The translations under genes and the position numbers were made by a program. 13,381 nt of DNA. Origin: Clostridia bacterium (GTDB lineage Bacteria; Bacillota; Clostridia; Christensenellales; Aristaeellaceae). The notes below the pieces were generated by a model that made no database searches, was not told where the DNA came from, and saw only the letters and a list, made by a program, of their open reading frames with translations. Below, piece by piece: positions 1-6,729 of the stretch. The stretch is taken from the NCBI GenBank assembly GCA_017458865.1, contig JAFSZW010000151.1:1-13381 (forward strand), written 5' to 3'. Each line of letters begins with the position of its first letter. Position 1 is the stretch's first letter.

Positions 1-1
1 C

Positions 2-259
2 ATCACGGAAATCAGCGGCAAACTGTACGGCTATCAGTCAGGCGTGGGTGCCCACTACTTCATGGGCGGTCTGCTGATCAATGAGCAGACGCAGGTCATG
101 AACACCGAAGGCAGCCCGATCCCCGGTCTTTATGCAGCTGGCGAGGTTACCGGTGGATTCCATGGCCGTCAGCGTGTAGATGGCTCCGGGCTCGGCGATT
201 CCTTCGTCTTTGGCCGTATCGCTGGCAATGTCATGGCAGACGCTGTTGCTGGCAGGTAA
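2..259 (+). CDS. Fumarate-reductase-type FAD flavoprotein, C-terminal part (5' end outside window)
   Basis: Only the last 85 codons are present, reading in frame from base 2 to a TAA at 257-259. The segment carries the C-terminal signature of the FAD-binding fumarate reductase/succinate dehydrogenase/flavocytochrome c family: GLYAAGEVTGG followed by HG, R and GSGLGDSFVFGRIAG. In this family these residues close over the FAD and the active site, and the Arg in the HG-R stretch lies near the dicarboxylate. Known members move electrons from a reduced cofactor or quinol to fumarate or another enoate. Many anaerobic Bacillota carry several paralogues acting on unsaturated acids other than fumarate, so the acceptor cannot be named. 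Any signal peptide or FMN-binding domain would lie upstream. A strong hairpin terminator follows 48 bases after the stop, so this is the end of a transcription unit. Family confidence is high, substrate unknown. Confidence 0.9.
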   Translation: MTEISGKLYGYQSGVGAHYFMGGLLINEQTQVMNTEGSPIPGLYAAGEVTGGFHGRQRVDGSGLGDSFVFGRIAGNVMADAVAGR

Positions 260-306
260 TTTGCGGCTTGAACGGCTCATCAAGGAACAGAATACACCCA
301 TAACCC

Positions 307-352
307 AAACGACCTGCAATCTGATTTGGTGTCAGATTGCGGGTCGTTTTCC
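307..352 (+). terminator. Intrinsic terminator after the flavoprotein gene
   Basis: A 16-bp stem (309-324 with 332-347) contains only one T-G wobble and closes a 7-base loop. It is followed by TTTT (347-350). The stem extends by A-T pairs because AAA precedes it. Position and form fit a Rho-independent terminator of the flavoprotein gene. Confidence 0.9.
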
Positions 353-669
353 TATGTGCGCAGGTTGTTATGATATCAATTGCAGCGCGCTGCAAAAGCT
401 GACAGCCTTCTTTTCTCTGCTGAATGGGAATGACAGGGGGATTGCCACGCGTGCAACAGGCCGGTTTGTCATCAGCACTTTGGTCGGTGCATCGCTGTGC
501 GGAATCGAAATTTTTGGCGAGTCACCTGTCCTACTGTAAAGCGGCAGCAGATCTGACTTTCGGCGGACCAACATCGTTATGGGGAATGTCACGGTTACGA
601 TGACGGGCAAGCTGCAGGCCTGAAAAGAAATTCGTCAGTCCAGGAGCACAGGACTGATAAAAAAGTGGA
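353..669. other. Stretch without a convincing gene; possible gene remnant on the minus strand
   Basis: Roughly 320 bases between the terminator and the next promoter. Open frames exist on both strands, notably minus 610-368 (80 codons, runs such as TFPITMLVRRKSDLLP and IPHSDAPTKVL). None has a recognisable ribosome binding site or a domain I can name, and the minus frame breaks upstream of 610 with another frame continuing. It could be an old decayed gene or plain intergenic DNA. I see no RNA gene or repeat here. Confidence 0.4.
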
Positions 670-698
670 TTGACAACGGGAAAGGGCTTCATTATCAT
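670..698 (+). promoter_or_regulatory. Sigma-70 promoter for the 839-3432 unit, with an overlapping palindrome
   Basis: A perfect -35 TTGACA (670-675) stands 17 bases before TATCAT (693-698), which matches the -10 consensus at five of six positions. The start of transcription would be near 705, giving a leader of about 135 bases before the ATG at 839. The -10 is embedded in the 10-bp palindrome ATCATATGAT (694-703), and a second palindrome GATATATC follows at 709-716. These could be a repressor site. Confidence 0.75.
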
Positions 699-838
699 AT
701 GATTCGGTGATATATCGGGCTTGTTATCAGAGAGGCAAAAGGAAGGCAGGAACTGCTCCATTGGTTTTCAGAGGAAATCAGGAAACTGTGCCTGCGTGGC
801 CTGCAGCAGCTTAGATCGGCCTGTTTCGGAGGAATGAT

Positions 839-1801
839 ATGGAACGCAGAATTATCGCGGTTATGTCAAGTCTTGAGCCGGAACTCAGGAAACAGATGCG
901 GGAAACGGCAGCGGCGCTCGGCTTCTCGGTGGAGTTTTATGAAAAGTCGGCAGATGCTCTGGCGGCTGTGGAAACGGCGGAGATTCTTTTCGGGAATGTA
1001 CCGGAACTCTGCGCAAAAGCACCCAGACTCAAATGGGCAAGTACGTCTTTTGCCGGCGTGGAACCCTTCCTGAAACCAGGTACATTTGCAGCTGAGGAAG
1101 CGATTCTGACCAATGCGTCGGGAGCATACGGCGTGACGATTGCCGAGCACATTGTCATGGTTGCCCTTGAGATGATGCGTAGGGAACCAGAGTACAGGGA
1201 GATTGTGAGAGCGCATGACTGGAAGCGGGATCTTGGCATTCGTTCCCTGTATGGCTCACGGATTACGATGCTGGGCACGGGTGACATCGGGCGGAAGACG
1301 GCACTGCGGCTGCGCGGCTTTATGCCGGCCTGCATTACCGGCATCAGCAGGAGCGGACGCCCGGTTCCGGAGATGGACAGGACGTATCGGGTGGATGAGC
1401 TCGAGCGCGTTCTGCCGGAAACGGATCTGCTGGTTATGTCCCTGCCGGGGACGCCGGAAACCACTGGCATCATGAATGAGGCGCGGCTGCGCAAACTGCC
1501 GGCGGATGCGTACCTGATCAATGTCGGCCGCGGCAACGCGATTGATCAGAAAGCACTTGAGGCAATCCTTAGGGAAGGCCGCCTGGCAGGTGCCGCACTG
1601 GACGTCTTTGAGACGGAGCCGCTGCCGCCGGAGGACAGCCTGTGGACATGCCCGCGTGTGCATATTACGACCCATACGGCAGGCAATTCAACGCTTTCAC
1701 ACACCCGCCGGTTTATTGTGGAAATGTTTCTTGAAAACCTCAGACGGTATGCGGCACATGAGCCGCTCAATGAGGTGGTTAACCGTGAACTCGGCTACTG
1801 A
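839..1801 (+). CDS. D-isomer-specific 2-hydroxyacid dehydrogenase
   Basis: A 320-residue protein of normal length for the D-2-hydroxyacid dehydrogenase family, which interconverts 2-keto acids and D-2-hydroxy acids using NAD(P)H in the cytoplasm. The Rossmann nucleotide-binding loop is LGTGDIG (residues 145-151). The catalytic set is present: Arg231 in NVGRGN, Glu260 in DVFETEP, and His279 in THTAG. The residue after the second strand of the fold lies in ISRSGRP (169-175); Arg171 and Ser172 replace the acidic residue usual in NAD enzymes and resemble NADPH-using glyoxylate/hydroxypyruvate reductases, so NADP(H) use is inferred. The ATG at 839 is chosen because GGAGGA (828-833) lies 5 bases upstream. 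The next gene starts 26 bases after the stop and is almost certainly co-transcribed. With UxuB- and UxuA-like neighbours, a sugar-derived 2-keto acid substrate is plausible. The exact substrate is unknown. Confidence 0.9.
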   Translation: MERRIIAVMSSLEPELRKQMRETAAALGFSVEFYEKSADALAAVETAEILFGNVPELCAKAPRLKWASTSFAGVEPFLKPGTFAAEEAILTNASGAYGVTIAEHIVMVALEMMRREPEYREIVRAHDWKRDLGIRSLYGSRITMLGTGDIGRKTALRLRGFMPACITGISRSGRPVPEMDRTYRVDELERVLPETDLLVMSLPGTPETTGIMNEARLRKLPADAYLINVGRGNAIDQKALEAILREGRLAGAALDVFETEPLPPEDSLWTCPRVHITTHTAGNSTLSHTRRFIVEMFLENLRRYAAHEPLNEVVNRELGY

Positions 1802-1827
1802 GCCGGACAGCCAGGGAGGATGAGACA

Positions 1828-3432
1828 ATGAAACTGACAATGCAGGGACTGAACAACCCGGAATGGGCGGCAAAGGACATTCATCTGCCGGCTTTTTCCG
1901 TAAAGGATGTTGCAGAGCGGACACAGGCAGCCCCCATGTGGGTGCACTTTGGCGTGGGAAACATCTTTCGGATATTCCTGGGCGGAATTGCAGATCGCCT
2001 CATTGAGGCCGGCGAGATGGACAGGGGCATTACCTGTGTGGAAACCTTTGATTTCGAAGTCATTGATAAGGTGTACAGGCCGCATGACAATCTGGCGCTG
2101 GCGGTTACGCTCTACGGAGACGGGTCTACGGACAAACGGGTGATCGGCTCGCTCAGCGAAGCGATTGCCATGCGAAAGACGGATGCAGATGCCAGAGCAC
2201 GTCTGAAAGTGATCTTTACGGATCCGGGGCTCAGGATGGCATCCTTTACGATTACCGAAAAGGGATACGCGCTGCGCGGCGCAAACGGTGCGTATTTTGA
2301 CTTTGTCATGGAGGATATTGAAAAGGGACCGTCTGCGGTAAACAGCGCAGTATCACTTGTCACCTCCCTTCTTCTGGATCGGTTTGAGGCCTGTGGTGCC
2401 AGCCTGGCGCTGGTCTCCATGGACAATGTATCCCACAACGGCGAAAAACTGCGCAATGCGGTGCTTGAGGTGGCACGTGCCTGGCAGGCGCGCGGATACT
2501 GCTCTCAGGCATTCCTTGACTATGTGAGCGATGAGTCGAGGATTGCGTTCCCGTGGACGATGATTGACAAGATTACGCCGCGTCCGAGTGAGAGCACCCA
2601 GAAACTGCTCATGGATCTGGGCGTTGAGGACATGGATATCGTCATCACGGATAAAAAGACATACATTGCGCCGTTTGTCAATGCGGAGGGACCGCAGTAC
2701 CTGGTGGTGGAGGATCATTTCCCGAACGGACGGCCGGCGTTTGAAAAAGCGGGCGTCTACATGTGTGACCGGGATACCGTCAATGCGGCGGAGCGCATGA
2801 AAGTGACGGTCTGTCTGAATCCGCTCCATACTGCGCTTGCACCGTATGGCTGTGTCCTCGGCTATACGCTCTTTTCAGATGTCATGCGGGATCCGGAAAT
2901 GCAGCTGCTTGTCAAGCGCGTTGCCGCTGAGGGCATGAAAGTGGTCCATGATCCCGGCATCCTTTCGCCTCAGGCGTTTATTGATGAGTGCATCAATGTG
3001 CGATTCCCCAATCCGTATATTCCGGATACGCCGCAGCGAATCGCGGTGGACACCTCTCAGATGGTCGGCATCCGTTTCGGGGAGACCATCCGGGAATACG
3101 TATTGAGAGACGGAACGGCGGGCGCGCTCATCGGCATTCCGCTGGCGATAGCCGGATGGTTCCGGTATCTCCTGGCAAAAGATGAGTCCGGCAATGCGTT
3201 TGAACTTTCACCGGACCCCATGAACGGAGAACTGCAGGCGGCGCTTGCGGGCATCCGGATCGGCAGTCCGGAAACCTATACAGGACAGCTCAGGCCATTC
3301 CTTGAGAATGCAGCCATCTTTGGCAGCAATCTGTATGAGGCAGGCATCGGCGAGAAGACAGAGCAGTTATTCATTGAAGAAATTGCCGCGTATGGCGCTG
3401 TACGGGAGACCATCCGGAAATACCTGGGATGA
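1828..3432 (+). CDS. uxuB: Mannitol dehydrogenase-family oxidoreductase, probable fructuronate reductase (UxuB-like)
   Basis: A 534-residue member of the long-chain polyol (mannitol) dehydrogenase family, which also contains fructuronate reductase (D-fructuronate + NADH to D-mannonate) and tagaturonate reductase. The N-terminal Rossmann motif is VHFGVGNIFR (39-48). The catalytic region reads MKVTVCLNPLH (324-334), giving Lys325, Asn331 and His334 as the Lys/Asn/His set of the family. The Lys-Asn spacing is one residue longer than I recall for E. coli UxuB; I believe this is shared by related clostridial proteins. The C-terminal helical domain includes NPYIPDTPQRIAVDTSQ and AGWFRYLL, typical of the family. 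The start is set by AGGGAGGA (1813-1820), 7 bases before ATG. It follows the D-2-hydroxyacid dehydrogenase by 26 bases, and a mannonate dehydratase-like gene lies further along the same strand. That context favours fructuronate over mannitol, but tagaturonate or another uronate is possible. Confidence 0.82.
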   Translation: MKLTMQGLNNPEWAAKDIHLPAFSVKDVAERTQAAPMWVHFGVGNIFRIFLGGIADRLIEAGEMDRGITCVETFDFEVIDKVYRPHDNLALAVTLYGDGSTDKRVIGSLSEAIAMRKTDADARARLKVIFTDPGLRMASFTITEKGYALRGANGAYFDFVMEDIEKGPSAVNSAVSLVTSLLLDRFEACGASLALVSMDNVSHNGEKLRNAVLEVARAWQARGYCSQAFLDYVSDESRIAFPWTMIDKITPRPSESTQKLLMDLGVEDMDIVITDKKTYIAPFVNAEGPQYLVVEDHFPNGRPAFEKAGVYMCDRDTVNAAERMKVTVCLNPLHTALAPYGCVLGYTLFSDVMRDPEMQLLVKRVAAEGMKVVHDPGILSPQAFIDECINVRFPNPYIPDTPQRIAVDTSQMVGIRFGETIREYVLRDGTAGALIGIPLAIAGWFRYLLAKDESGNAFELSPDPMNGELQAALAGIRIGSPETYTGQLRPFLENAAIFGSNLYEAGIGEKTEQLFIEEIAAYGAVRETIRKYLG

Positions 3433-3442
3433 GCCTCGGAAT

Positions 3443-3476
3443 AAAAAAAGCAAGAACGGGGATCCCATTCTTGCTT
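3443..3476 (-). terminator. Intrinsic terminator between convergent genes, mainly for the minus-strand regulator
   Basis: A hairpin with arms 3448-3460 and 3464-3476 has 12 of 13 positions paired and a 3-base loop. Seven A residues lie on its left side (3443-3449), which read as a T run after the hairpin on the minus strand. The T run identifies it as the terminator of the regulator ending at 3486. The same hairpin could slow transcription from 1828-3432, but no T run follows on the plus side. Confidence 0.85.
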
Positions 3477-3485
3477 GCGTGAGTT

Positions 3486-4391
3486 TCAGGCCTTTTCAAG
3501 GCAATTCCGGATGGCGGAAAACAGGCCGATAATGTTGAGCGGCTTTTCCACAAAGGCGTCCATGCCTGCATCAAAAGCGGCAGTCCGGTCCGGCTTTTCC
3601 ACGTTTGCCGTCAGTGCGATGATGGGAATGGAGGATTTCTGCGGGTCCGACATCTGCCGGATTTTCCGGGTGGCGTCAAAACCGTCCATGACGGGCATGC
3701 CGAGGTCCATGAGGATCAGGTCATAGGTGCCGGCAGGCGCCTCTTCCAGCATGGAGATGCAGACGCTGCCGTTTTCAGCACAGGCGGTTTCTGCGCCGGC
3801 TTCCTTGAGAATTTCCCGGGCAATTTCCTGGTTGACCATAAGGTCTTCAGCAATGAGAAAGCGTTTTCCGGTAAAATCATAGCCGGCTGAGATTTTCTGC
3901 AGCTCCGATACGCTGCTTGCGGCGTGCACTCTGAGATATGCATCAAGCGTCTCAGGGGATGCATGGTGTTCGGTGCTCTTTGGCGTGTCCGACTGAATGT
4001 GGCCGATCGTCTTCAGAAGATATTCTGCCGAAACGCGGATGCTGCTCAGGTAACGGAGCAGATGTTCTCTGTCATCCGCATGAAGTTCAGCAAGCTCAGC
4101 GCAGCCCAGGATGACGTGAATGGGCGTTCGGATGTCCTGGGAAAGGTTGTAGGTTTTCATCAGTTTTGATGACTGTCCGTCAAACGGCAGTGTTTTCAGC
4201 AGGTCATCCACGGTGACACCGAGCAGTTCCGCCAGTCTGGGAAACAGACTGATGTCCGGGCAGGAAAGATCCCGTTCCCATTTGGATACTGCCTTGTCCG
4301 TGATGTGCAGCTTTTCAGCCAGTGCTGACTGCGTAAGATGATGCTCAAGCCTGAGTGAGCGGATAGTAGAGCCCAGCGTTGATCTGTTCAA
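3486..4391 (-). CDS. HTH (XRE) - degenerate HisKA - receiver regulator, unusual architecture
   Basis: A 301-residue protein with three parts. Residues about 7-66 are a Cro/C1 (XRE) helix-turn-helix: LTQSALAEKLHITDKAVSKW then DISLFPRLAELLGVTVDDLL. Residues about 80-132 align by eye with the HisKA dimerisation helices of clostridial hybrid kinases: LSQDIRTPIHVILGCAELA and a later IRVSAEYLLKTIGHI. In kinases the motif is SHDIRTP; here Gln85 replaces the phospho-accepting His, and no ATPase domain follows. Residues about 175-300 are a complete receiver: acidic pair Glu182/Asp183, phospho-acceptor Asp229 in LILMDLGMP, Thr261 in ALTA, and Lys283 in EKP. I infer a DNA-binding regulator that dimerises through the HisKA remnant and is phosphorylated by an outside kinase. 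The start is TTG at 4391, set by GGGAGGTG seven bases upstream. It diverges from the repeat-protein gene, and its targets may include that gene or the flanking sugar-acid genes. Confidence 0.85.
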   Translation of the reverse strand: MNRSTLGSTIRSLRLEHHLTQSALAEKLHITDKAVSKWERDLSCPDISLFPRLAELLGVTVDDLLKTLPFDGQSSKLMKTYNLSQDIRTPIHVILGCAELAELHADDREHLLRYLSSIRVSAEYLLKTIGHIQSDTPKSTEHHASPETLDAYLRVHAASSVSELQKISAGYDFTGKRFLIAEDLMVNQEIAREILKEAGAETACAENGSVCISMLEEAPAGTYDLILMDLGMPVMDGFDATRKIRQMSDPQKSSIPIIALTANVEKPDRTAAFDAGMDAFVEKPLNIIGLFSAIRNCLEKA

Positions 4392-4398
4392 CAGGATT

Positions 4399-4406
4399 CA
4401 CCTCCC
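4399..4406 (-). promoter_or_regulatory. Ribosome binding site that fixes the TTG start of the regulator
   Basis: On the minus strand GGGAGGTG ends seven bases before the TTG at 4391-4389. The first in-frame ATG/GTG alternatives would cut into the helix-turn-helix, and the nearby GTG overlapping this site is out of frame. TTG is therefore the best start. Confidence 0.75.
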
Positions 4407-4489
4407 GCCAAAGCATACCATATACGGCATTTCCGGACAATCGACCGATGGTTTACCGCCGGATCCGTCAGATAATAAGAGGAAGAACA

Positions 4490-6595
4490 ATGAAAAATAA
4501 GGGAAAAAAGAAACCGGTCAGCAGCGATTCCAGTAACTATACGGACTGGACGTATACAACGGAGTGGAATAAGTATCTGGTTGCCAAGAAGTATACGGGA
4601 ACAGACACGGATGTGACAATCCCGATGTTTTACAATATTGACAGGAATACCTTTGAGGGAATGAACATCACGTCCATTACGCTTGAATATGCGGACAAAC
4701 TGCATCATCTCTGGGATGAGCCCATGCCGGGCTGCGAAAATGTCCACAGACTGCAGCTGAATTACAGTGGCGAAGATGCTGCGTTTCTGCATCTGCGAGG
4801 CTGGGTGACACGACTGCCAGGCCTTTCAGAGATTGAGGTGCGGTGTCCGGTTCCACACCAGCTTATCATCTGGGAAGGTGTTCCCGAACTGTCCTCGGAT
4901 TTGATTGTGCGAGATGAGAATTGTCAGAGACTCAACGTTTACGGTCATCATATTGATGACGTGACGCTGCCGACATCGCATTTATTCCTGGGAATGAATC
5001 CGCCGCTGACCACAGTACAAGATGCGGCAATGCGGGCGGCGCTGCTCTTTACAGCGATCAGCAAACCGGAGATTCTCGGTGAGAACAAGGCGGAGATCTA
5101 TCTGACAAGCCTTACCAGAAACTGTGTGAGATGGTTTCCGGCATTTATGCAGCATCAGGTCTCAGACAGCGTGATGATCCCGCTGTTCAAGGCAATCCAG
5201 CCGCTGAAAGCGGAAAAATATGAGTCCCTTCTGGTTGCATCGCAGGAGGCAAACAATCTGGCCATGGCGGCGGCCGTGATCGAAGAGCGGGACAAACATA
5301 TTGACCGTGAAAAAGAAGAACAGAAGCGTGAGCGTCAGAATCAGTATGATTTTGATCACCCTTTCTCAGCCAGGAGTATGAGTCTTGAATGGAGATGGAA
5401 GACCTGGGGAGAGAATGAGGTTATGCTGACCAAGTGCCTGATCCATGATACGGATACGATCCTGATCCCGCCTGAAATCGGGGGACGGACAGTTACCGGG
5501 TTGGGAGATTATCTGTTCTGCAAACATCGTGAGGTGAAGGAGATTGTTCTGACGGACAGCATCCGTTCTATTGGCGAAGAGTGTTTCGCTGGCTCAGCCA
5601 TTCAGACGATTATCCTGCCGGAAGGACTGAGGGAGATCAAAGAAGGCGCATTCATGGGCTGCAAAAACCTGAGTAACATAACGTTGCCGGGAAGCATTCG
5701 CATTGTGAATCAGCGCATGTTCCAGGGGTCCGGAATTGAAACCGTGACGATTTCCCCAGGCATTACCACGTTGCATGATTCAGCATTTTACAGATGCAAG
5801 CAACTTAAAAAGGTTATCCTGCCGGATGGTTTGGAAAAGATAGGGCCAAGCTGCTTTGAGAAGTGTGGTCTGGAAGAAATAACCCTGCCATCTTCTGTAT
5901 CCAGCATTTGTGAAAATGCTTTTTCTCAAACCTGTCTCAGGGAATGCATCCTGCCGAACGCACTTGATTATATTGCACCCTTCTGTTTTATGGAATCTCA
6001 GATCAGCAGAATACGGATTCCGGCCGGACTTGAGGGAATTGGTGCGTATGCTTTTTACAACTGTACACAGTTGACAACAGTTGAATGTGCGGATATCCCT
6101 GTCAGCAATGGGATGGTTTTCCTGCCGGACAATGTGTCCAGTATCGAAGAATATGCGTTTTCCGGATGCCGGGGTATCAGAGAGGTTCATCTGCCGGCAG
6201 CAATACGTCATATTTATGATTCACTTTTCGAGCATACAGGGCTTGAACATGTTTCGATTCCAAAGTCGGTTGAGCAGATTAACAGACGGGCATTTGCGCA
6301 TTGCAGCAGACTAAAGACAGTCGAATTTGATAAGGATGCAGAGCTGACGATGTTATATGAGTCGTGCTTTGAACGAACTGGAATCAGAGAAATTTGTCTG
6401 CCTGGAAAGGTGAAGAATGTCAAAAGAAATGCTTTCTGTAATTGTCATAATCTCGTCCGGCTGGAATGCAGCAAATCGACAGATGTTTCAGGCAAAGCCT
6501 TTACCGGAACGAGGCTCATACCTGTTTCGTTACCGGATGATGCAGAGAAGCGGATTTGGGAGGCACCGGATTTAGCTGACAGACAGGATGGCTGA
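4490..6595 (+). CDS. BspA-type leucine-rich-repeat (LRR_5) protein without a signal peptide
   Basis: A 701-residue protein from the ATG at 4490, preceded by AGAGGAAG; the frame is open further upstream to 4379 but would overlap the divergent regulator and has no ribosome site. The N-terminus is Lys-rich (KNKGKKK) with no signal peptide or membrane segment, so it is probably cytoplasmic. Residues 35-57 resemble an LRR_5 cap (YTGTDTDVTIP). Residues about 172-265 are a helical stretch, ending in ERDKHIDREKEEQKRERQ, a charged linker. A second cap at about 318-343 (DTDTILIPPEIGGRTVTGLG) starts some 15 repeats up to about 683 of the form xxIxxxAFxxCxxLxxIxLPxxL. Repeats of 22 and 23 residues mostly alternate. 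LRR_5 proteins usually bind other proteins and many are secreted; an internal role is inferred here. The gene looks less GC-rich than its neighbours, with more ATA and AGA codons. Function unknown. Confidence 0.85.
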   Translation: MKNKGKKKPVSSDSSNYTDWTYTTEWNKYLVAKKYTGTDTDVTIPMFYNIDRNTFEGMNITSITLEYADKLHHLWDEPMPGCENVHRLQLNYSGEDAAFLHLRGWVTRLPGLSEIEVRCPVPHQLIIWEGVPELSSDLIVRDENCQRLNVYGHHIDDVTLPTSHLFLGMNPPLTTVQDAAMRAALLFTAISKPEILGENKAEIYLTSLTRNCVRWFPAFMQHQVSDSVMIPLFKAIQPLKAEKYESLLVASQEANNLAMAAAVIEERDKHIDREKEEQKRERQNQYDFDHPFSARSMSLEWRWKTWGENEVMLTKCLIHDTDTILIPPEIGGRTVTGLGDYLFCKHREVKEIVLTDSIRSIGEECFAGSAIQTIILPEGLREIKEGAFMGCKNLSNITLPGSIRIVNQRMFQGSGIETVTISPGITTLHDSAFYRCKQLKKVILPDGLEKIGPSCFEKCGLEEITLPSSVSSICENAFSQTCLRECILPNALDYIAPFCFMESQISRIRIPAGLEGIGAYAFYNCTQLTTVECADIPVSNGMVFLPDNVSSIEEYAFSGCRGIREVHLPAAIRHIYDSLFEHTGLEHVSIPKSVEQINRRAFAHCSRLKTVEFDKDAELTMLYESCFERTGIREICLPGKVKNVKRNAFCNCHNLVRLECSKSTDVSGKAFTGTRLIPVSLPDDAEKRIWEAPDLADRQDG

Positions 6596-6642
6596 GGGGC
6601 GCATTTTCGGAAAGATCCGGAAGACAGATTGCGCTTACGGGT

Positions 6643-6672
6643 TTGCAATCGAGTCATGCGAAAGGGTATGAC
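6643..6672 (+). promoter_or_regulatory. Possible promoter overlapping a 12-bp palindrome
   Basis: TTGCAA (6643-6648) stands 18 bases before TATGAC (6667-6672), each matching consensus at four of six positions. The perfect palindrome ATGACGCGTCAT (6668-6679) covers the -10 and would suit an operator. It lies about 55 bases before the ATG at 6730. A modest match, but no terminator is seen between the repeat-protein gene and this point, so readthrough is the alternative. Confidence 0.4.
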
Positions 6673-6681
6673 GCGTCATTT

Positions 6682-6707
6682 ATGCCATCCCACGCGGGAA
6701 ATGGCAT
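6682..6707 (+). promoter_or_regulatory. Hairpin just upstream of the ketopantoate-reductase-like gene
   Basis: ATGCCAT (6682-6688) and ATGGCAT (6701-6707) are perfect inverted repeats. Inside them CCC pairs with GGG around a 4-base loop, leaving a 2-base AA bulge. No T run follows, so it is not a terminator. It ends 10 bases before the ribosome site and could be an operator or a leader structure that affects translation. Confidence 0.5.
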
Positions 6708-6729
6708 GTGATATGGGAGAGGAACATAC

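Noticed and set aside
937..1536. A 199-codon minus-strand open frame
   Set aside because: It is opposite the D-2-hydroxyacid dehydrogenase, whose motifs are complete; the composition is Arg/Ser-rich as expected for a shadow.
4412..4440. Minus-strand TTGTCC, 17 bases, TATGCT as promoter of the regulator
   Set aside because: The transcription start would fall inside the ribosome binding site, so it cannot supply a usable leader.
4379..4489. Upstream start for the LRR protein overlapping the regulator start
   Set aside because: No ribosome site there; the ATG at 4490 has AGAGGAAG and gives a sensible N-terminus.
6600..6625. Short CGGA/TCCG hairpin after the LRR gene as a terminator
   Set aside because: Only four pairs and no T run.
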